Source: Lutispora thermophila DSM 19022 (lineage in GTDB: Bacteria > Bacillota > Clostridia > Lutisporales > Lutisporaceae). From it: a stretch of DNA of 64,000 bases. This document shows positions 35,430-45,825 of this stretch, piece by piece. Each line of letters begins with the position of its first letter. The first letter of the stretch is position 1. Below the pieces are notes generated by a model that worked only from the letters and a program-made list of their open reading frames with translations, made no database searches and was not told the origin of the DNA. The DNA is taken from contig NZ_FQZS01000005.1 in assembly GCF_900142105.1 (NCBI RefSeq), forward strand, positions 1-64,000. The letters run 5' to 3'. The translations under genes and the position numbers were made by a program.

Positions 35430-35464
35430 AAATGCCTATGAGGTTTTATTCCTTATAGGCATTT
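35430..35464. terminator. Bidirectional terminator after the feo operon
   Basis: AAATGCCTAT (35430-35439) pairs perfectly with ATAGGCATTT (35455-35464) between convergent genes. Confidence 0.8.
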
Positions 35465-35466
35465 GT

Positions 35467-35769
35467 CTATCCATAGAATTCCGGATCTATAGTATGGTCA
35501 GAACGGATTGCTTTTTGGAGTATGGTCATAGAAACTCCTCTTGTATCTTCATTGAAATCACATGGAAATGTGGCTCTGCAATTTTCACATTCTAAATATT
35601 CTTTAGAGTCTACTTTTTCTCTATTGTCGAATAGAAAAGGGAGAAACTCATCCTTGTTTTCTCCTTCTGGTGCATGTTCACCAATTCTATAGGAATAAAC
35701 GTAGGATGCTTTGAATTTTGCAATTAAATTATTGCTTCCGCATTGAGGACATGCTATTTTGCCATCCAT
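35467..35769 (-). CDS. Zinc-ribbon-like small protein
   Basis: A 100-residue protein with two CxxC knuckles: Cys7/Cys10 (CPQC) and Cys61/Cys64 (CENC), the second followed by RATFPCDF. This is a treble-clef or zinc-ribbon pattern. No other domain is recognised. Function unknown. GAGGTAAAA precedes the start. It converges with the feo operon. Confidence 0.7.
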   Translation of the reverse strand: MDGKIACPQCGSNNLIAKFKASYVYSYRIGEHAPEGENKDEFLPFLFDNREKVDSKEYLECENCRATFPCDFNEDTRGVSMTILQKAIRSDHTIDPEFYG

Positions 35770-35918
35770 TTACTTTTTACCTCTTTTCATGTAACTAGTT
35801 TATTAACATAATCTGTATGAACGTCACTAATTAAGATTTGATTTTCCAGCATGGCTAAAAAGTGATTATTAGCAGCTTTTATTATTATCCCAATACAGAC
35901 TCATTACTATTCATATTG

Positions 35919-36446
35919 CTAAATTCTAATTTTAATGTAATGGTATCTAGGGTTCAGCCACGGCTTAAGATACGGGATATCCCGGGCCTCATAGGTATGT
36001 TGGGATACCAATGTTGCACTTGGTGAAAAGCCTGTAACAATGGCGGAATGAAATATAATTCCTCTATGGTTTTCATAAAAGATTAAATCACCTAACTCAA
36101 GCATTGAAACACTTCTGACTTCCTGACCTCTAACACTATTGATATTAGATTCATTATTGACTTTTAAGGTCCAATAAAGGGAATGAGCTACAGTCCAAGC
36201 TACAGACCACCTATCATAAGCAGTACCATAGGTTCCGGACTTGTTGTACCACCAGGCATGTTCACCTGTATATGTCATTGGTGCTCCGCCTGCAAGAAGG
36301 CATTGAGAGACGAAATTTGCACAGTCTCCCCCAAGGGTTTCATGGACGTTGAAATATCTATAGCTTGGATTGGGAGAAAGGGCATAGATCCTTGCATATT
36401 CTACTGCTCGGATTCGGTTATAGCTATTTTGCCTTTCAAAAAACAT
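35919..36446 (-). CDS. Amidase_6-domain putative peptidoglycan amidase
   Basis: A 175-residue protein covering an Amidase_6 domain (CHAP/NlpC-like fold). The nucleophile is probably Cys42 in LGGDCANFVSQCLLAGG and the base His near 133 in FHSAIVTGF. Typical segments are YRYFNVHETLGGDCANF and GDLIFYENH. No signal peptide, so it may act in the spore or after lysis rather than be secreted by the Sec route. Monocistronic, divergent from glpK. Confidence 0.83.
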   Translation of the reverse strand: MFFERQNSYNRIRAVEYARIYALSPNPSYRYFNVHETLGGDCANFVSQCLLAGGAPMTYTGEHAWWYNKSGTYGTAYDRWSVAWTVAHSLYWTLKVNNESNINSVRGQEVRSVSMLELGDLIFYENHRGIIFHSAIVTGFSPSATLVSQHTYEARDIPYLKPWLNPRYHYIKIRI

Positions 36447-36603
36447 ATAATCACCCTATAATAATCATATACTATTATCATATTATGTAAAAGATGTTTG
36501 GAAGCTTTATGAAATTCTATAGACCTTATGGTATGGATTTAATATAAATTAACAGATATAATTATTTTGAAACTTTACTTCAAGACAATAAGGGGGCGGT
36601 TTT

Positions 36604-38103
36604 ATGAGCAAGAATTATATTATATCCCTAGACCAAGGGACCACCAGCTCCAGAGCAATACTCTATGATATAAATAAAAAAGCCATAATTGGGATGAAAA
36701 ATAAGCCTTTTACTCAAATATATCCTAACTCAGGATGGGTAGAACATGATCCTGAAGAAATATGGGAAGGACAACTGGAGGTTATGAAAGCTGTCATAGA
36801 AGAAGCTGGGGTTTCATATGACGATATTGTTTCTATAGGCATTGCTAATCAAAGAGAAACAGTGGTGGTATGGGATAGAATAACAGGAAAACCAATATAT
36901 AATGCAATTGTATGGCAGTGCAGAAGGACGGCAGATATTTGTGAAACGCTGAAAAAAGAAGGATTGGAAGATGTAATAAAGGAGAAGACAGGTCTTGTTG
37001 TTGATGCCTACTTCTCTGGAACAAAGATTCAGTGGATTCTTGATAATGTGGAAGGAGCAAGAGAAAAAGCTCAAAGAAATGAGCTTATGGTAGGTACTAT
37101 TGACAGCTGGCTTATCTGGAATCTTACCGGGGGAAAGATTCATGTCACTGATTATACAAATGCTTCTAGAACAATGTTGTTCAATATAAAAAAGCTAAAA
37201 TGGGATGAAGAACTGTTAGAGCATATGAATATTCCCATGTCCATGATGCCTTCAGTGGTTCCTTCATCTGGAAGGATAGCTGTTACTGATAAATATGTAG
37301 TGGGCTGTGAAATACCAATTAGCGGTGTAGCTGGTGACCAGCAAGCCTCCTTGTTTGGCCAGACATGCTTCGATGTGGGTTGTGCCAAAAATACATATGG
37401 CACAGGATGTTTCATATTGATGAATATAGGGGATAAGCCAATCAGTTCTAAGAACAACCTCATCACAACCATAGGCTGGGTCATAGGAAATGAGGTTAAA
37501 TATGCCTTGGAAGGCAGCGTATTTAATGCAGGGTCCACAATTCAATGGATAAGAGATGAGCTGGGATTGATTAAGACATCTGAAGAATCTCGGATAGAAG
37601 CTGAGAAAGTCAATGATACAAATGGTGTATACCTTGTGCCTGCTTTCACAGGTCTAGGAGCCCCCTATTGGGATATGTATGCCAGAGGAGCCATATTGGG
37701 CATTACTAGAGGTACAAGGAGAGAACATTTGATAAGAGCAGCTCTGGAGTCCATAGCCTACCAGAGTATGGACGTATTAGAGTTGATGAAACTTGATTCT
37801 GGCATTGAACTTAAAGAACTTAAGGTTGATGGTGGAGCAAGTGCCAATGATTTTCTCATGCAATTCCAAGCTGATATGCTCAATATCAATATTAAAAGAC
37901 CTACAATTACAGAAACAACTGCGTTGGGCGCTGTCTATCTTGCCGGCTTGGGAGAAGGAATATGGAAAAGTAAGGATGAGCTTATCAGAAGTTGGTCCTT
38001 GGATAGGACGTTTGCTCCAAGGATGACAAAGCGAGAAAGAGATGATAAATCCAAGGGATGGAAAAAAGCTGTAGCGAAGTCTCTTGCCTGGGAAGAAGCA
38101 TAG
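36604..38103 (+). CDS. glpK: Glycerol kinase
   Basis: A 499-residue FGGY-family glycerol kinase, phosphorylating glycerol with ATP to sn-glycerol 3-phosphate. Markers: [15 protein letters not shown] at the N-terminus, [17 protein letters not shown], and [20 protein letters not shown] near residue 400. Length is exactly typical. AGGGGGCGG precedes the ATG. No glpF or glpD is adjacent, so it is a single-gene unit with its own terminator. Confidence 0.97.
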   Translation: MSKNYIISLDQGTTSSRAILYDINKKAIIGMKNKPFTQIYPNSGWVEHDPEEIWEGQLEVMKAVIEEAGVSYDDIVSIGIANQRETVVVWDRITGKPIYNAIVWQCRRTADICETLKKEGLEDVIKEKTGLVVDAYFSGTKIQWILDNVEGAREKAQRNELMVGTIDSWLIWNLTGGKIHVTDYTNASRTMLFNIKKLKWDEELLEHMNIPMSMMPSVVPSSGRIAVTDKYVVGCEIPISGVAGDQQASLFGQTCFDVGCAKNTYGTGCFILMNIGDKPISSKNNLITTIGWVIGNEVKYALEGSVFNAGSTIQWIRDELGLIKTSEESRIEAEKVNDTNGVYLVPAFTGLGAPYWDMYARGAILGITRGTRREHLIRAALESIAYQSMDVLELMKLDSGIELKELKVDGGASANDFLMQFQADMLNINIKRPTITETTALGAVYLAGLGEGIWKSKDELIRSWSLDRTFAPRMTKRERDDKSKGWKKAVAKSLAWEEA

Positions 38104-38108
38104 AAAGA

Positions 38109-38141
38109 AAAGCTGCTTAGTTATTGATTCTAAGCAGCTTT
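38109..38141. terminator. Bidirectional terminator shared by glpK and the FtsH-like gene
   Basis: AAAGCTGCTTAG (38109-38120) pairs perfectly with CTAAGCAGCTTT (38130-38141). The right arm includes the stop codon and last codons of the minus-strand protease gene. Confidence 0.85.
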
Positions 38142-39617
38142 CAATTTTATTAGAGCTCTTAACTCATCACCGGATAAAGTTTCCTTATCCAATAATTCAT
38201 TTGCAATGGTTTGCAATGTTTCAATATTATCATTTAATAATTCTATTGTGCTCTTCTCTACATCTTGTAAAATGGAAGATAAAGTTGCATGGAGTTTATC
38301 TTTTGGCAAATCTTCAGTAGAAATTATACCTAGTTCTGACATTCCTCCATATATTATATGGCGGGCTAAATCAGAAGCATGTTGAAAATCACTGGAAGCC
38401 CCTGTACTTCTGGAACCTATGAGAATTTCTTCTGCTATGGTACCTGCCAGCGATACGGCTATTCTTCCCTTTAGATAGTCATAGGTATATAGAAACATAT
38501 CATCCTCTTGAGTATTGCGCACATAACCTAGAGCGTTGCTTCTGGATGCTACGTTTACACTGGCTACTGAATCAGGAAACAACAGTTCTCCTGCTAAAGC
38601 ATGTCCTGATTCATGGACTGCTATTCTCTTCTTTTCATCAGCAGAGGGAAGTCTATCTAATTTTTCTCCCATCATAACCTTTTCGATGGCATTCTTAAAA
38701 TGCACAGAAGTAATTAGCTGTGAATTTTCACGCATGGCCAAAATGGCTGCTTCATTAGCTACGCTTTCTAATTGGGCTCCGGAAAAACCAAATGTATCCT
38801 TTGCTAAAGATTCTATATCAACATCTGGAGACAAAGGTTTGTTTCTGGTATGAAGCTTCAAAATATGAACTCTTCCTTTTTTATCCGGCAAATCCACTTT
38901 CACTATACGATCAAAACGGCCTGGGCGTAAAAGAGCTGAATCCAGCAAGTCTGAACGATTGGTAGCACCGATTATAAGAATTTTTATATCATCATCCGAT
39001 GATATTCCATCCATTTGCACCAGAAGTTCATTGAGGGTTTGATCATGTTCCTGATGGCTATGGTTTTGTCCTCTTTTTCCCCCTAAAACTTCAATCTCAT
39101 CAATAAAGATTACTGCGCTATGCTTGTTGTGTTTTCTGGCAGCCTGTCTTGCCTGGTCAAACAATTGCCTAACTCTTTTAGCGCCTACACCTACATACAT
39201 TTCTACGAATTCAGAACCACTGGCAGATAGGAACACAGAATTGGTATGCTGGGCTGCAGCTTTTGCCAGTAATGTCTTTCCTGTGCCAGGAGGTCCATTT
39301 AGCAATATGCCTTTAAGAGGCCTTATGCCCATGGATTTAATTATGTCATTGCTTTTTATGAACTCCAGAGCTTCACAAAGTTCATTTTTAGCTACTTCTT
39401 GTCCGCCTATGTCATCAAAAGAAATAAGTCTTTCTTTTTTGCTCTCTCCCACAGAAATATGCTTTACTCTGGCCAGTTGTCCACTGCTGATAAAATATAT
39501 GGCAGCTGTGAAACCGGCAAAAAATATGAGGGGTAATATGTTAATTCCAATCATAACTAAAAATGCACTTACACCTGACGCTAATCCAATAATAATCTCT
39601 TTATGCTTCATTATCAT
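38130..39617 (-). CDS. Short FtsH-like membrane AAA metalloprotease
   Basis: A 495-residue FtsH relative, about 100 or more residues shorter than FtsH. Two adjacent hydrophobic helices lie in about 7-46 with almost no loop between them, so the extracytoplasmic domain of FtsH is missing. The AAA module has Walker A GPPGTGKT, Walker B VIFIDEIE, the pore-loop region FVEMYVGVGAKRVRQ and SRH ALLRPGRFDR. The M41 protease has HESGH. It would degrade membrane or cytoplasmic proteins with ATP and zinc. It begins 3 bp after the stop of an anchored protein of unknown function, which may be its partner. Confidence 0.88.
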   Translation of the reverse strand: MIMKHKEIIIGLASGVSAFLVMIGINILPLIFFAGFTAAIYFISSGQLARVKHISVGESKKERLISFDDIGGQEVAKNELCEALEFIKSNDIIKSMGIRPLKGILLNGPPGTGKTLLAKAAAQHTNSVFLSASGSEFVEMYVGVGAKRVRQLFDQARQAARKHNKHSAVIFIDEIEVLGGKRGQNHSHQEHDQTLNELLVQMDGISSDDDIKILIIGATNRSDLLDSALLRPGRFDRIVKVDLPDKKGRVHILKLHTRNKPLSPDVDIESLAKDTFGFSGAQLESVANEAAILAMRENSQLITSVHFKNAIEKVMMGEKLDRLPSADEKKRIAVHESGHALAGELLFPDSVASVNVASRSNALGYVRNTQEDDMFLYTYDYLKGRIAVSLAGTIAEEILIGSRSTGASSDFQHASDLARHIIYGGMSELGIISTEDLPKDKLHATLSSILQDVEKSTIELLNDNIETLQTIANELLDKETLSGDELRALIKLKAA

Positions 39618-39620
39618 TCA

Positions 39621-40151
39621 TCACCTACCCCTTGATTGTCTAGATACGAGTTTATACAAGTTATTATTTCCTTTGGCTATATGAATGTATATATACTCAT
39701 CATCAATAGAAATGTTGGCAACAGAATCAATTGTATTTGCCAGCTCATGGCTTTTTTCCACTAGAGTAGGGAAGCTTCCGTCTATTAATGATTTTTCTAC
39801 ATATAAACTAATAGCCGAATAAAGATTTTCCAATTCTTCATTTTCATTTCCTTTTATATTTATTACATAGGTCTTATCTTTTAAGGTTTGTACAATTTTT
39901 TCGTTAATTTCTGTATAGGTTTTTGGAAAATTGGAAACACTACTTAAGGATATAGAAATGTTTATGGGTTCATTAATTTTAGCGGGTTTTTGTACAATAA
40001 CATTTTGAATTCCGGGTATTGTCACAAGCTCTTTATTCAAAGGCATGGTTATTGAATAGTTTTGCCAGAGAAATTGTACTCCATATAATATGAGCAAAGT
40101 TGCTATAAAGGCTAAAAAGCCTCTGATCATTTTTGTGGCTTTTATATTCAT
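39621..40151 (-). CDS. Membrane-anchored protein upstream of the FtsH-like protease, unknown
   Basis: A 176-residue protein not recognised. One membrane helix is at about 10-29. The remaining, probably outside, part alternates beta strands and helices, for example INISISLSSVSNF and YIHIAKGNNNLYKLV, without cysteines or a catalytic motif. Its stop is 3 bp before the protease start, so the two form an operon. Because the protease lacks its extracytoplasmic domain, this protein could supply an equivalent function, which is inference. GGAGGTGG precedes the start. Confidence 0.7.
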   Translation of the reverse strand: MNIKATKMIRGFLAFIATLLILYGVQFLWQNYSITMPLNKELVTIPGIQNVIVQKPAKINEPINISISLSSVSNFPKTYTEINEKIVQTLKDKTYVINIKGNENEELENLYSAISLYVEKSLIDGSFPTLVEKSHELANTIDSVANISIDDEYIYIHIAKGNNNLYKLVSRQSRGR

Positions 40152-40271
40152 AATCCACCTCCATGTTTACATAATATTATAACATGGTTTTGTAATGTGG
40201 ACTAATGACAAATATTTGAATAGATATTTCAATGTTGATTAAAAATACTAAATAGGACAGTAGGAAAGAAG

Positions 40272-40475
40272 GTGAATTATTTGGATAGACTTTCATTGGT
40301 CTTGGTGATTATCGGAGCTCTAAATTGGCTATTGGTGGGTTTATTTCAGTTTGATCTTGTAGCAGCATTATTTGGCGGTCAAGATGCAGTTCTGAGTCGT
40401 ATCATATACACCGTAGTCGGATTAGCAGGCATATGGTCAATAAGTCTGCTTTTTAGAGATCGTCAAAATGTATAA
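40272..40475 (+). CDS. DUF378 small membrane protein
   Basis: A 67-residue DUF378 protein with two membrane helices and the family signature IIGALNWLLVGLFQFDLVA and YTVVGLAGIWSI. Function unknown, often stress- or spore-associated in Firmicutes. The start is GTG at 40272. A TTG four codons further is possible because the spacing of AAGAAGG fits both. Confidence 0.85.
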   Translation: MNYLDRLSLVLVIIGALNWLLVGLFQFDLVAALFGGQDAVLSRIIYTVVGLAGIWSISLLFRDRQNV

Positions 40476-40532
40476 AAAATCCTCCTGCACGGAGGTGTGT
40501 CATAAGATAGTTTTTATTTTAGAGGGGTCATT

Positions 40533-41546
40533 TTACCCCTCTGTTTCATAAATTTCTACAGAGCTATCCTTAAAGACATCTAAATCTTCAACATTGTTAG
40601 GGTTAATGTCGATATATGTTAAATTTTTATATTCTTTAAGAGGTGATAATCTTTTTACGTCAGTATACCTTAAACCTATAGCATGTATATGGTTTACTCC
40701 CGATAATTTACTTAAATCACATATTTCTGTATCATTCAAATATAACTCTTTCAGCTTTGGTATTCTATCAGGTGAAATATTGATCTCTCTCAATGGGTTA
40801 CTGGATAATGATAAAAACTGAAGGTTTTTCACTTTAGGAAAATTATTCAGCGATACTATTTTATTGTTATAGAGAGAAAGCGCTTCCAAAGAATCCATGT
40901 CGGGAATAGTATCTATATCTTTTTCAGTTAGTTCACAGTTTATTAAATCTACAATATTAACATTTGGTAAATACTTTAATGGTTGATAATCATGAACATT
41001 TGGAACATTATCCAGCGTAAGAGATGTTAATTGATTCATATTGCTCAGGAATTCGATATTTGTCAGATCATTGCTGTTGCGAATAGTTAGGTTTTCTAAT
41101 GAAGTTAAGTATGCAATGCTTTTAGCATCAAAATCATTTATATTGCTGACCTCTAGTGTTTTCAGTTCACTTAAATTCTTTAATACAGAGTAATCTTCCA
41201 ATTTTATATTTTTACCAATGTCTAAATCCAGATCTGTCAAATTAGTCATTTCTAAAAGAATGGAAAAATCGTACTTTTCTCCATCTTCAAAACCATTTTC
41301 CTTACTAAAATATAAATATGTTACTTTTTTCAAATCATCTTTTGTAAGCTCTTTATAATTTTTATTCACTTCAGAATTTTTTCCTATTGCTATCAAAATA
41401 GGTTCTGGGTATTTGCCGTAAATTAATTCATTGCTTTCATTTGTAGTGGAAATATTAGATGAATTGCTGTTATACTGAACAATATTGCAGCCAATAATAG
41501 AAAGAGCGAACATTAAAACGAATAAGGATATTTTAAAAAACTTCAT
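40533..41546 (-). CDS. Leucine-rich-repeat lipoprotein
   Basis: A 337-residue lipoprotein. The signal peptide ends at Cys20 in the lipobox SIIGC. After an Asn/Ser-rich linker, about ten LRR units of roughly 22 residues follow, for example LTDLDLDIG, LKTLEVSNINDF and LEALSLYNNKIVSLNNF. The repeats resemble the internalin type, a scaffold for protein binding outside the membrane. ACGGAGG precedes the ATG. Monocistronic. No catalytic part is visible. Confidence 0.88.
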   Translation of the reverse strand: MKFFKISLFVLMFALSIIGCNIVQYNSNSSNISTTNESNELIYGKYPEPILIAIGKNSEVNKNYKELTKDDLKKVTYLYFSKENGFEDGEKYDFSILLEMTNLTDLDLDIGKNIKLEDYSVLKNLSELKTLEVSNINDFDAKSIAYLTSLENLTIRNSNDLTNIEFLSNMNQLTSLTLDNVPNVHDYQPLKYLPNVNIVDLINCELTEKDIDTIPDMDSLEALSLYNNKIVSLNNFPKVKNLQFLSLSSNPLREINISPDRIPKLKELYLNDTEICDLSKLSGVNHIHAIGLRYTDVKRLSPLKEYKNLTYIDINPNNVEDLDVFKDSSVEIYETEG

Positions 41547-41901
41547 TCTATTTACCTCCGTAGAACATAAGATTTCATTATTTACATTTTACTTTATAAT
41601 GCTTGTTTTGGAAATATATATTTAATGATGTGAATAATTGTTAACTTTTACTAAGCAATACAATGGATTTTTTTACGTGGTAAATGTTACCTTGATCATA
41701 GGCTAACATTTACCATATTTAAAAGGTTCAGTTTTGCTTGATTTGCTATTTTAAAAGCAAACAGGAAATATGCAAATTTAATTTGATAGTATTTTGCTGA
41801 TATATGAACTTTTAGTGAGAGAATATCATCTACCGAAACATTGGTATTCCTGTTGTCATACCCTATGCAAATAAATAAATATTATATTGACTTTACATCC
41901 C
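41547..41901. other. AT-rich intergenic region upstream of pot operon
   Basis: The first 350 bp after the lipoprotein start hold no ORF with a ribosome site. Presumably it contains the lipoprotein promoter on the minus strand. Confidence 0.45.
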
Positions 41902-41929
41902 CAATGTGATAAAAATACATTGTTATAAT
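41902..41929. promoter_or_regulatory. Operator-like palindrome overlapping a -10 box
   Basis: CAATGT-N9-ACATTG (41902-41922) is a perfect inverted repeat. It is directly followed by TATAAT at 41924-41929. A repressor binding here would block the pot operon promoter. No strong -35 hexamer sits at 17 bp. Confidence 0.5.
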
Positions 41930-41935
41930 AAATTA

Positions 41936-42100
41936 TTATTTGACCCGATAGCTAAGCGTGGCTATGTATATGAGCAGGCATAAGCCGGTATTATGGTTGG
42001 CAGATTGCCTTCAAGTTGGGTTCAAAGCAGCGCTCAGCTTCTGGATAATATCTTCTTGAACTCATATTTATTATAAAAAACATCTATCATAATACTAAAA
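41936..42100 (+). ncRNA. Possible structured 5' leader of the pot operon
   Basis: The 165-nt leader contains a block (about 41943-42045) much richer in G and C than its surroundings. It has local hairpins such as GGCA-GAT-TGCC, and a longer-range pairing GTTCAA near 42020 with TTGAAC near 42057. It matches no riboswitch class I can recall, so this is only a candidate. Confidence 0.35.
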
Positions 42101-42115
42101 ATGGAGGAAGATAAA

Positions 42116-43162
42116 TTGCATGAGGAAATTATCAGATTGGTCAATGTATCCAAAAGTTTTGATGATCAGCAGGTATTACAAAATATAAACCTAAGTATAA
42201 GCAGGAATGAGTTTGTAACTTTATTAGGTCCTAGCGGCTGTGGTAAAACTACTACATTAAGAATAATAGGGGGCTTTGAAGTAGCAGATACAGGCGATGT
42301 TATTTTTGAAGGAAAAAAGATTAATAATCTTCCTCCCTATAAAAGAAACCTAAACACTGTATTTCAAAGATACGCCCTATTTACACATATGAATGTATAC
42401 GAGAATATAGCCTTTGGGCTTAAAATTAAGAAAATAAATAAGACTGACATAGAAAGAAAAGTTAAAGAAGTTCTGAAGCTGGTGAATCTAAGCGGATATG
42501 AGAATAGAGACATTGATTCTCTTAGTGGAGGTCAGCAACAGAGAATAGCTATTGCAAGAGCTTTGGTGAATGAGCCTCAGGTTCTGTTATTGGACGAACC
42601 TTTAGGGGCTCTTGATTTGAAGCTTAGAAAAGACATGCAGTTAGAGCTTAAAAGAATACAGCAAAGTTTAGGAATTACATTTATATATGTAACTCATGAT
42701 CAGGAAGAAGCATTAACCATGTCAGACACCATAGTTGTCATGAAAGATGGAAAGATTCAGCAGGTAGGAACACCTCAGGATATATATAACGAACCTGTAA
42801 ATGCTTTTGTAGCGGATTTCATTGGAGAAAGCAACATTATTGACGGAGTAATGGTTAGAGATTATTATGTAGAATTTGCGGGAAGAGGATTTGAGTGTGT
42901 AGATAAAGGTTTTGAGACTAATGAAAAAGTCGATGTGGTCATAAGACCCGAGGATATAAAGCTTGTACCTGTTGAAGAAGGTATGCTGGAAGGTGTAGTA
43001 GAATCAGTTATCTTCAAAGGGGTACATTATGAAATGATCATATATGGCAATGGAATACGCTGGATGGTTCACAGTACCATGATGGAGCCAGCAAACACAA
43101 GAGTAGGGATGAAAATAACTCCCTATGATATTCACATAATGAAGAAGGTGACAAAAGAATGA
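42116..43162 (+). CDS. potA: Spermidine/putrescine ABC transporter ATPase PotA
   Basis: A 348-residue ABC ATPase. Walker [10 protein letters not shown], signature LSGGQQQR and Walker [12 protein letters not shown] are intact. The C-terminal TOBE-like regulatory domain is at about 270-345. The start is TTG 42116 because the GGAGGA ribosome site lies 6 bp upstream, inside the first codons of the longer frame beginning at 42101. First gene of a potABCD operon with 4-bp overlap to potB. It energises polyamine uptake. Confidence 0.93.
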   Translation: MHEEIIRLVNVSKSFDDQQVLQNINLSISRNEFVTLLGPSGCGKTTTLRIIGGFEVADTGDVIFEGKKINNLPPYKRNLNTVFQRYALFTHMNVYENIAFGLKIKKINKTDIERKVKEVLKLVNLSGYENRDIDSLSGGQQQRIAIARALVNEPQVLLLDEPLGALDLKLRKDMQLELKRIQQSLGITFIYVTHDQEEALTMSDTIVVMKDGKIQQVGTPQDIYNEPVNAFVADFIGESNIIDGVMVRDYYVEFAGRGFECVDKGFETNEKVDVVIRPEDIKLVPVEEGMLEGVVESVIFKGVHYEMIIYGNGIRWMVHSTMMEPANTRVGMKITPYDIHIMKKVTKE

Positions 43163-43983
43163 AAAAGCACCTTATGGCCTATCCTTATGCATTATGGATG
43201 TTGATATTTACCATGATACCATTGGCTCTGATACTTTTTTACAGCGTTTTTGCCATTGATGATGCAGGAATTCATTTCACCCTTGATAATTTTAAAAGAG
43301 TGTTTGAACCTTTATATTTGGCGGTGTTCTGGCGTTCAATAAAATTAGCAGCTGAGAGCACCATTATATGTCTGGTTTTGGGATATCCCATGGCAATGAT
43401 TCTAGCTGGCAAGAATTTAAGCAAAAAAAGCATTCTTGTGGTATTGTTTGTCATACCAATGTGGATGAACTTCCTTGCCAGAACCTATGCATGGATGACT
43501 TTATTGGAGAAAAATGGACTCATAGCAACAATAGCGGGCTTTTTTGGCATAGATTTACCATCTTTGCTATATACTGAAGGTGCTGTCGTGTTAGGAATGG
43601 TGTATAATTTTCTGCCTTTTATGGTTTTGCCTATTTATTCTGTATTGGTCAAGATTGACAAAACCGTCGTGGAAGCAGCAGAGGATTTAGGAGCCAATCC
43701 CATAACTGTCTTTAGAAGAGTTATTTTCCCATTAAGCATTCCCGGTGTTTCTTCAGGGATAACAATGGTGTTCATGCCAGCTCTGACAACTTTCGTAATA
43801 TCAAGGTTATTGGGCGGAGCTCATTTTACCCTTATAGGCAATCTTATAGAACAGCAGTTCCTGACTACCATGGATTGGGGTTTTGGTTCTGCTCTATCAA
43901 TTGTGCTTATGCTCATGATTATGCTTAGCATGGGCGTAACCATGAGATACGAAAAAGAAAACGAGGGGGGCGGCTTATGGTGA
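43159..43983 (+). CDS. potB: Spermidine/putrescine ABC transporter permease PotB
   Basis: A 274-residue permease with six membrane helices and the cytoplasmic EAA loop [22 protein letters not shown] that contacts PotA. It overlaps potA by 4 bp and potC by 7 bp. Confidence 0.93.
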   Translation: MKKHLMAYPYALWMLIFTMIPLALILFYSVFAIDDAGIHFTLDNFKRVFEPLYLAVFWRSIKLAAESTIICLVLGYPMAMILAGKNLSKKSILVVLFVIPMWMNFLARTYAWMTLLEKNGLIATIAGFFGIDLPSLLYTEGAVVLGMVYNFLPFMVLPIYSVLVKIDKTVVEAAEDLGANPITVFRRVIFPLSIPGVSSGITMVFMPALTTFVISRLLGGAHFTLIGNLIEQQFLTTMDWGFGSALSIVLMLMIMLSMGVTMRYEKENEGGGLW

Positions 43984-44768
43984 AAAATGTATTTAAGAAA
44001 ATCTATACTTTTTTAATATTTTTATTTTTATACGCTCCCATAATAGTATTGATAGTATTTTCATTTAATGAATCAAAATCCAGAGCCCATTGGACTGGAT
44101 TTACATTTAAATGGTATGTTGAAATGTTCAAGGATCAGCAGATAATGACTTCATTATACAACACAGTTACTATTGCCCTTATAGCCTCAATATTTGCAAC
44201 AGTGTTGGGAACAGCTGCAGCCATAGGAATTCATCATATGAAAAAGACTCCAAAGACAATAATGACAAACCTTACTTATCTGCCTGTGCTGAATCCTGAT
44301 ATAGTGACAGGAATATCGCTGATGCTGTTGTTTATCCTTGTGAAATTTCCAAGAGGCTTTTTTTCTATGCTATTAGCACACATAACATTTAATTTGCCTT
44401 ATGTAATATTGTCAGTTATGCCCAAGCTTAAGCAGTTGGATAATCATGTATATGACGCTGCATTGGATTTAGGGGCTACTCCCGCATACGCCTTTTGGAA
44501 AGTTATTTTACCTCAAATTGCGCCGGGTATATTCACAGGTTTTTTATTGGCAATGACTATGTCTATCGATGATTTTGTCATCAGCTTTTTTACAACGGGA
44601 CCTGGAGTATCAAACTTGGCCATAACTATTTACTCTATGGCTAGAAAAGGTATAAGCCCTAAGATTAATGCTGTATTGAGCATATTATTTGCAGGAGTAA
44701 TTTTGATGCTTCTGATTATAAATAATAGAATGTCTAGAGATGATGGTAGAAAGGAGAATGTGGCATGA
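43977..44768 (+). CDS. potC: Spermidine/putrescine ABC transporter permease PotC
   Basis: A 263-residue permease with six helices. The EAA loop is YDAALDLGATPAYAFWKVIL. The early FSFNESKSRAHWTGFTFKWY segment is typical of PotC. It forms the channel with PotB. It overlaps potD by 4 bp. Confidence 0.93.
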   Translation: MVKNVFKKIYTFLIFLFLYAPIIVLIVFSFNESKSRAHWTGFTFKWYVEMFKDQQIMTSLYNTVTIALIASIFATVLGTAAAIGIHHMKKTPKTIMTNLTYLPVLNPDIVTGISLMLLFILVKFPRGFFSMLLAHITFNLPYVILSVMPKLKQLDNHVYDAALDLGATPAYAFWKVILPQIAPGIFTGFLLAMTMSIDDFVISFFTTGPGVSNLAITIYSMARKGISPKINAVLSILFAGVILMLLIINNRMSRDDGRKENVA

Positions 44769-45811
44769 AAAAATCATTAAAGGCCATACTGGCACTTACT
44801 CTTGCAATTTCGGTGGTTCTAAGCATGACAGGATGTGGTGGAGAGCAAAGAACACAGTTGAAAGTGTACAACTGGGGTGACTATATAGATCAATCTGTTA
44901 TAACTGAATTTGAGAAAAGATATAACATTGATGTTATATACGATGAGTTTGCTACCAATGAAGAAATGTATGCCAAGATAAAGGCTGGTGCCAGCGATTA
45001 TGACATATTGATACCTTCTGAATACACGATAAAGAGAATGATAGATGAGGATATGCTTCATAAGATTGATTTGAACAATATTCCCAACTACAAGTATATA
45101 GATGACAAGTTCAAGAATCTTGCCTTTGATCCCAGTAATGAATACTCAGTACCTTATACATGGGGCACAGTAGGAATATTGTATAACAAGACCATGGTAA
45201 AAGAACCTGTAAACAGTTGGAAGATTTTGTGGGATGAAAAGTATAGCAAGCAAATATTGATGATGGACAGTTTAAGAGATTCTATAGGAATAACTCTTAA
45301 GATGCTCGGCTATTCTTTAAACACTAAAGATGATAAAGAGCTGAATGATGCCAAAGAGGCTTTGATGAAGCAAAAACCCTTGGTTCTGGCATATGTAGGT
45401 GATGAAGTAAAAGATAAGATGATTGGCGGTGAAGCTGCTTTGGCAGTTGTATGGTCTGGAGATGCCATGTATATGAAGAGGGAAAATCCTGACTTGGAAT
45501 ATGTGGTGCCAAAAGAAGGATCAAATATGTGGTTTGATTCAGTAGTCATACCAAAAACAAGCCAACATAAAAAAGAAGCAGAATTGTTTATCAATTTCCT
45601 TTGCGAACCTGAGATAGCATACAAAATCGCAAACTATATAGGTTATTCTACTCCTAATACAGAAGCAGTTAAAATGCTTCCTGAAGAGGTGAGAAATGAT
45701 AAAACTGCCTATCCACCAGATGAAGAGTTGGCAAGATGTGAAGTATTTGAAGATTTAGCAGATTCTTTAGTAAAATACGACAGGATATGGACAGAGGTAA
45801 AGGCACAATAA
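44765..45811 (+). CDS. potD: Spermidine/putrescine-binding lipoprotein PotD
   Basis: A 348-residue substrate-binding lipoprotein with lipobox SMTGC and Cys24. LKVYNWGDYIDQSVITEFEK and DILIPSEYTIKRM are typical of PotD/PotF. VPYTWGTVGILYNK and LAVVWSGDAMYM carry the aromatic and acidic residues that hold polyamines. The substrate could be spermidine or putrescine. Followed by a terminator. Confidence 0.93.
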   Translation: MKKSLKAILALTLAISVVLSMTGCGGEQRTQLKVYNWGDYIDQSVITEFEKRYNIDVIYDEFATNEEMYAKIKAGASDYDILIPSEYTIKRMIDEDMLHKIDLNNIPNYKYIDDKFKNLAFDPSNEYSVPYTWGTVGILYNKTMVKEPVNSWKILWDEKYSKQILMMDSLRDSIGITLKMLGYSLNTKDDKELNDAKEALMKQKPLVLAYVGDEVKDKMIGGEAALAVVWSGDAMYMKRENPDLEYVVPKEGSNMWFDSVVIPKTSQHKKEAELFINFLCEPEIAYKIANYIGYSTPNTEAVKMLPEEVRNDKTAYPPDEELARCEVFEDLADSLVKYDRIWTEVKAQ

Positions 45812-45825
45812 TAGCAAATTAAATG

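Noticed and set aside
40521-40542. AGAGGGGT/ACCCCTCT hairpin as terminator of the LRR gene
   Set aside because: On the minus strand it is followed by A residues, not T. It overlaps the stop codon, so I could not assign a function.
42101-42115. ATG 42101 as potA start
   Set aside because: It has no ribosome site upstream. The GGAGGA after it fits the TTG at 42116.
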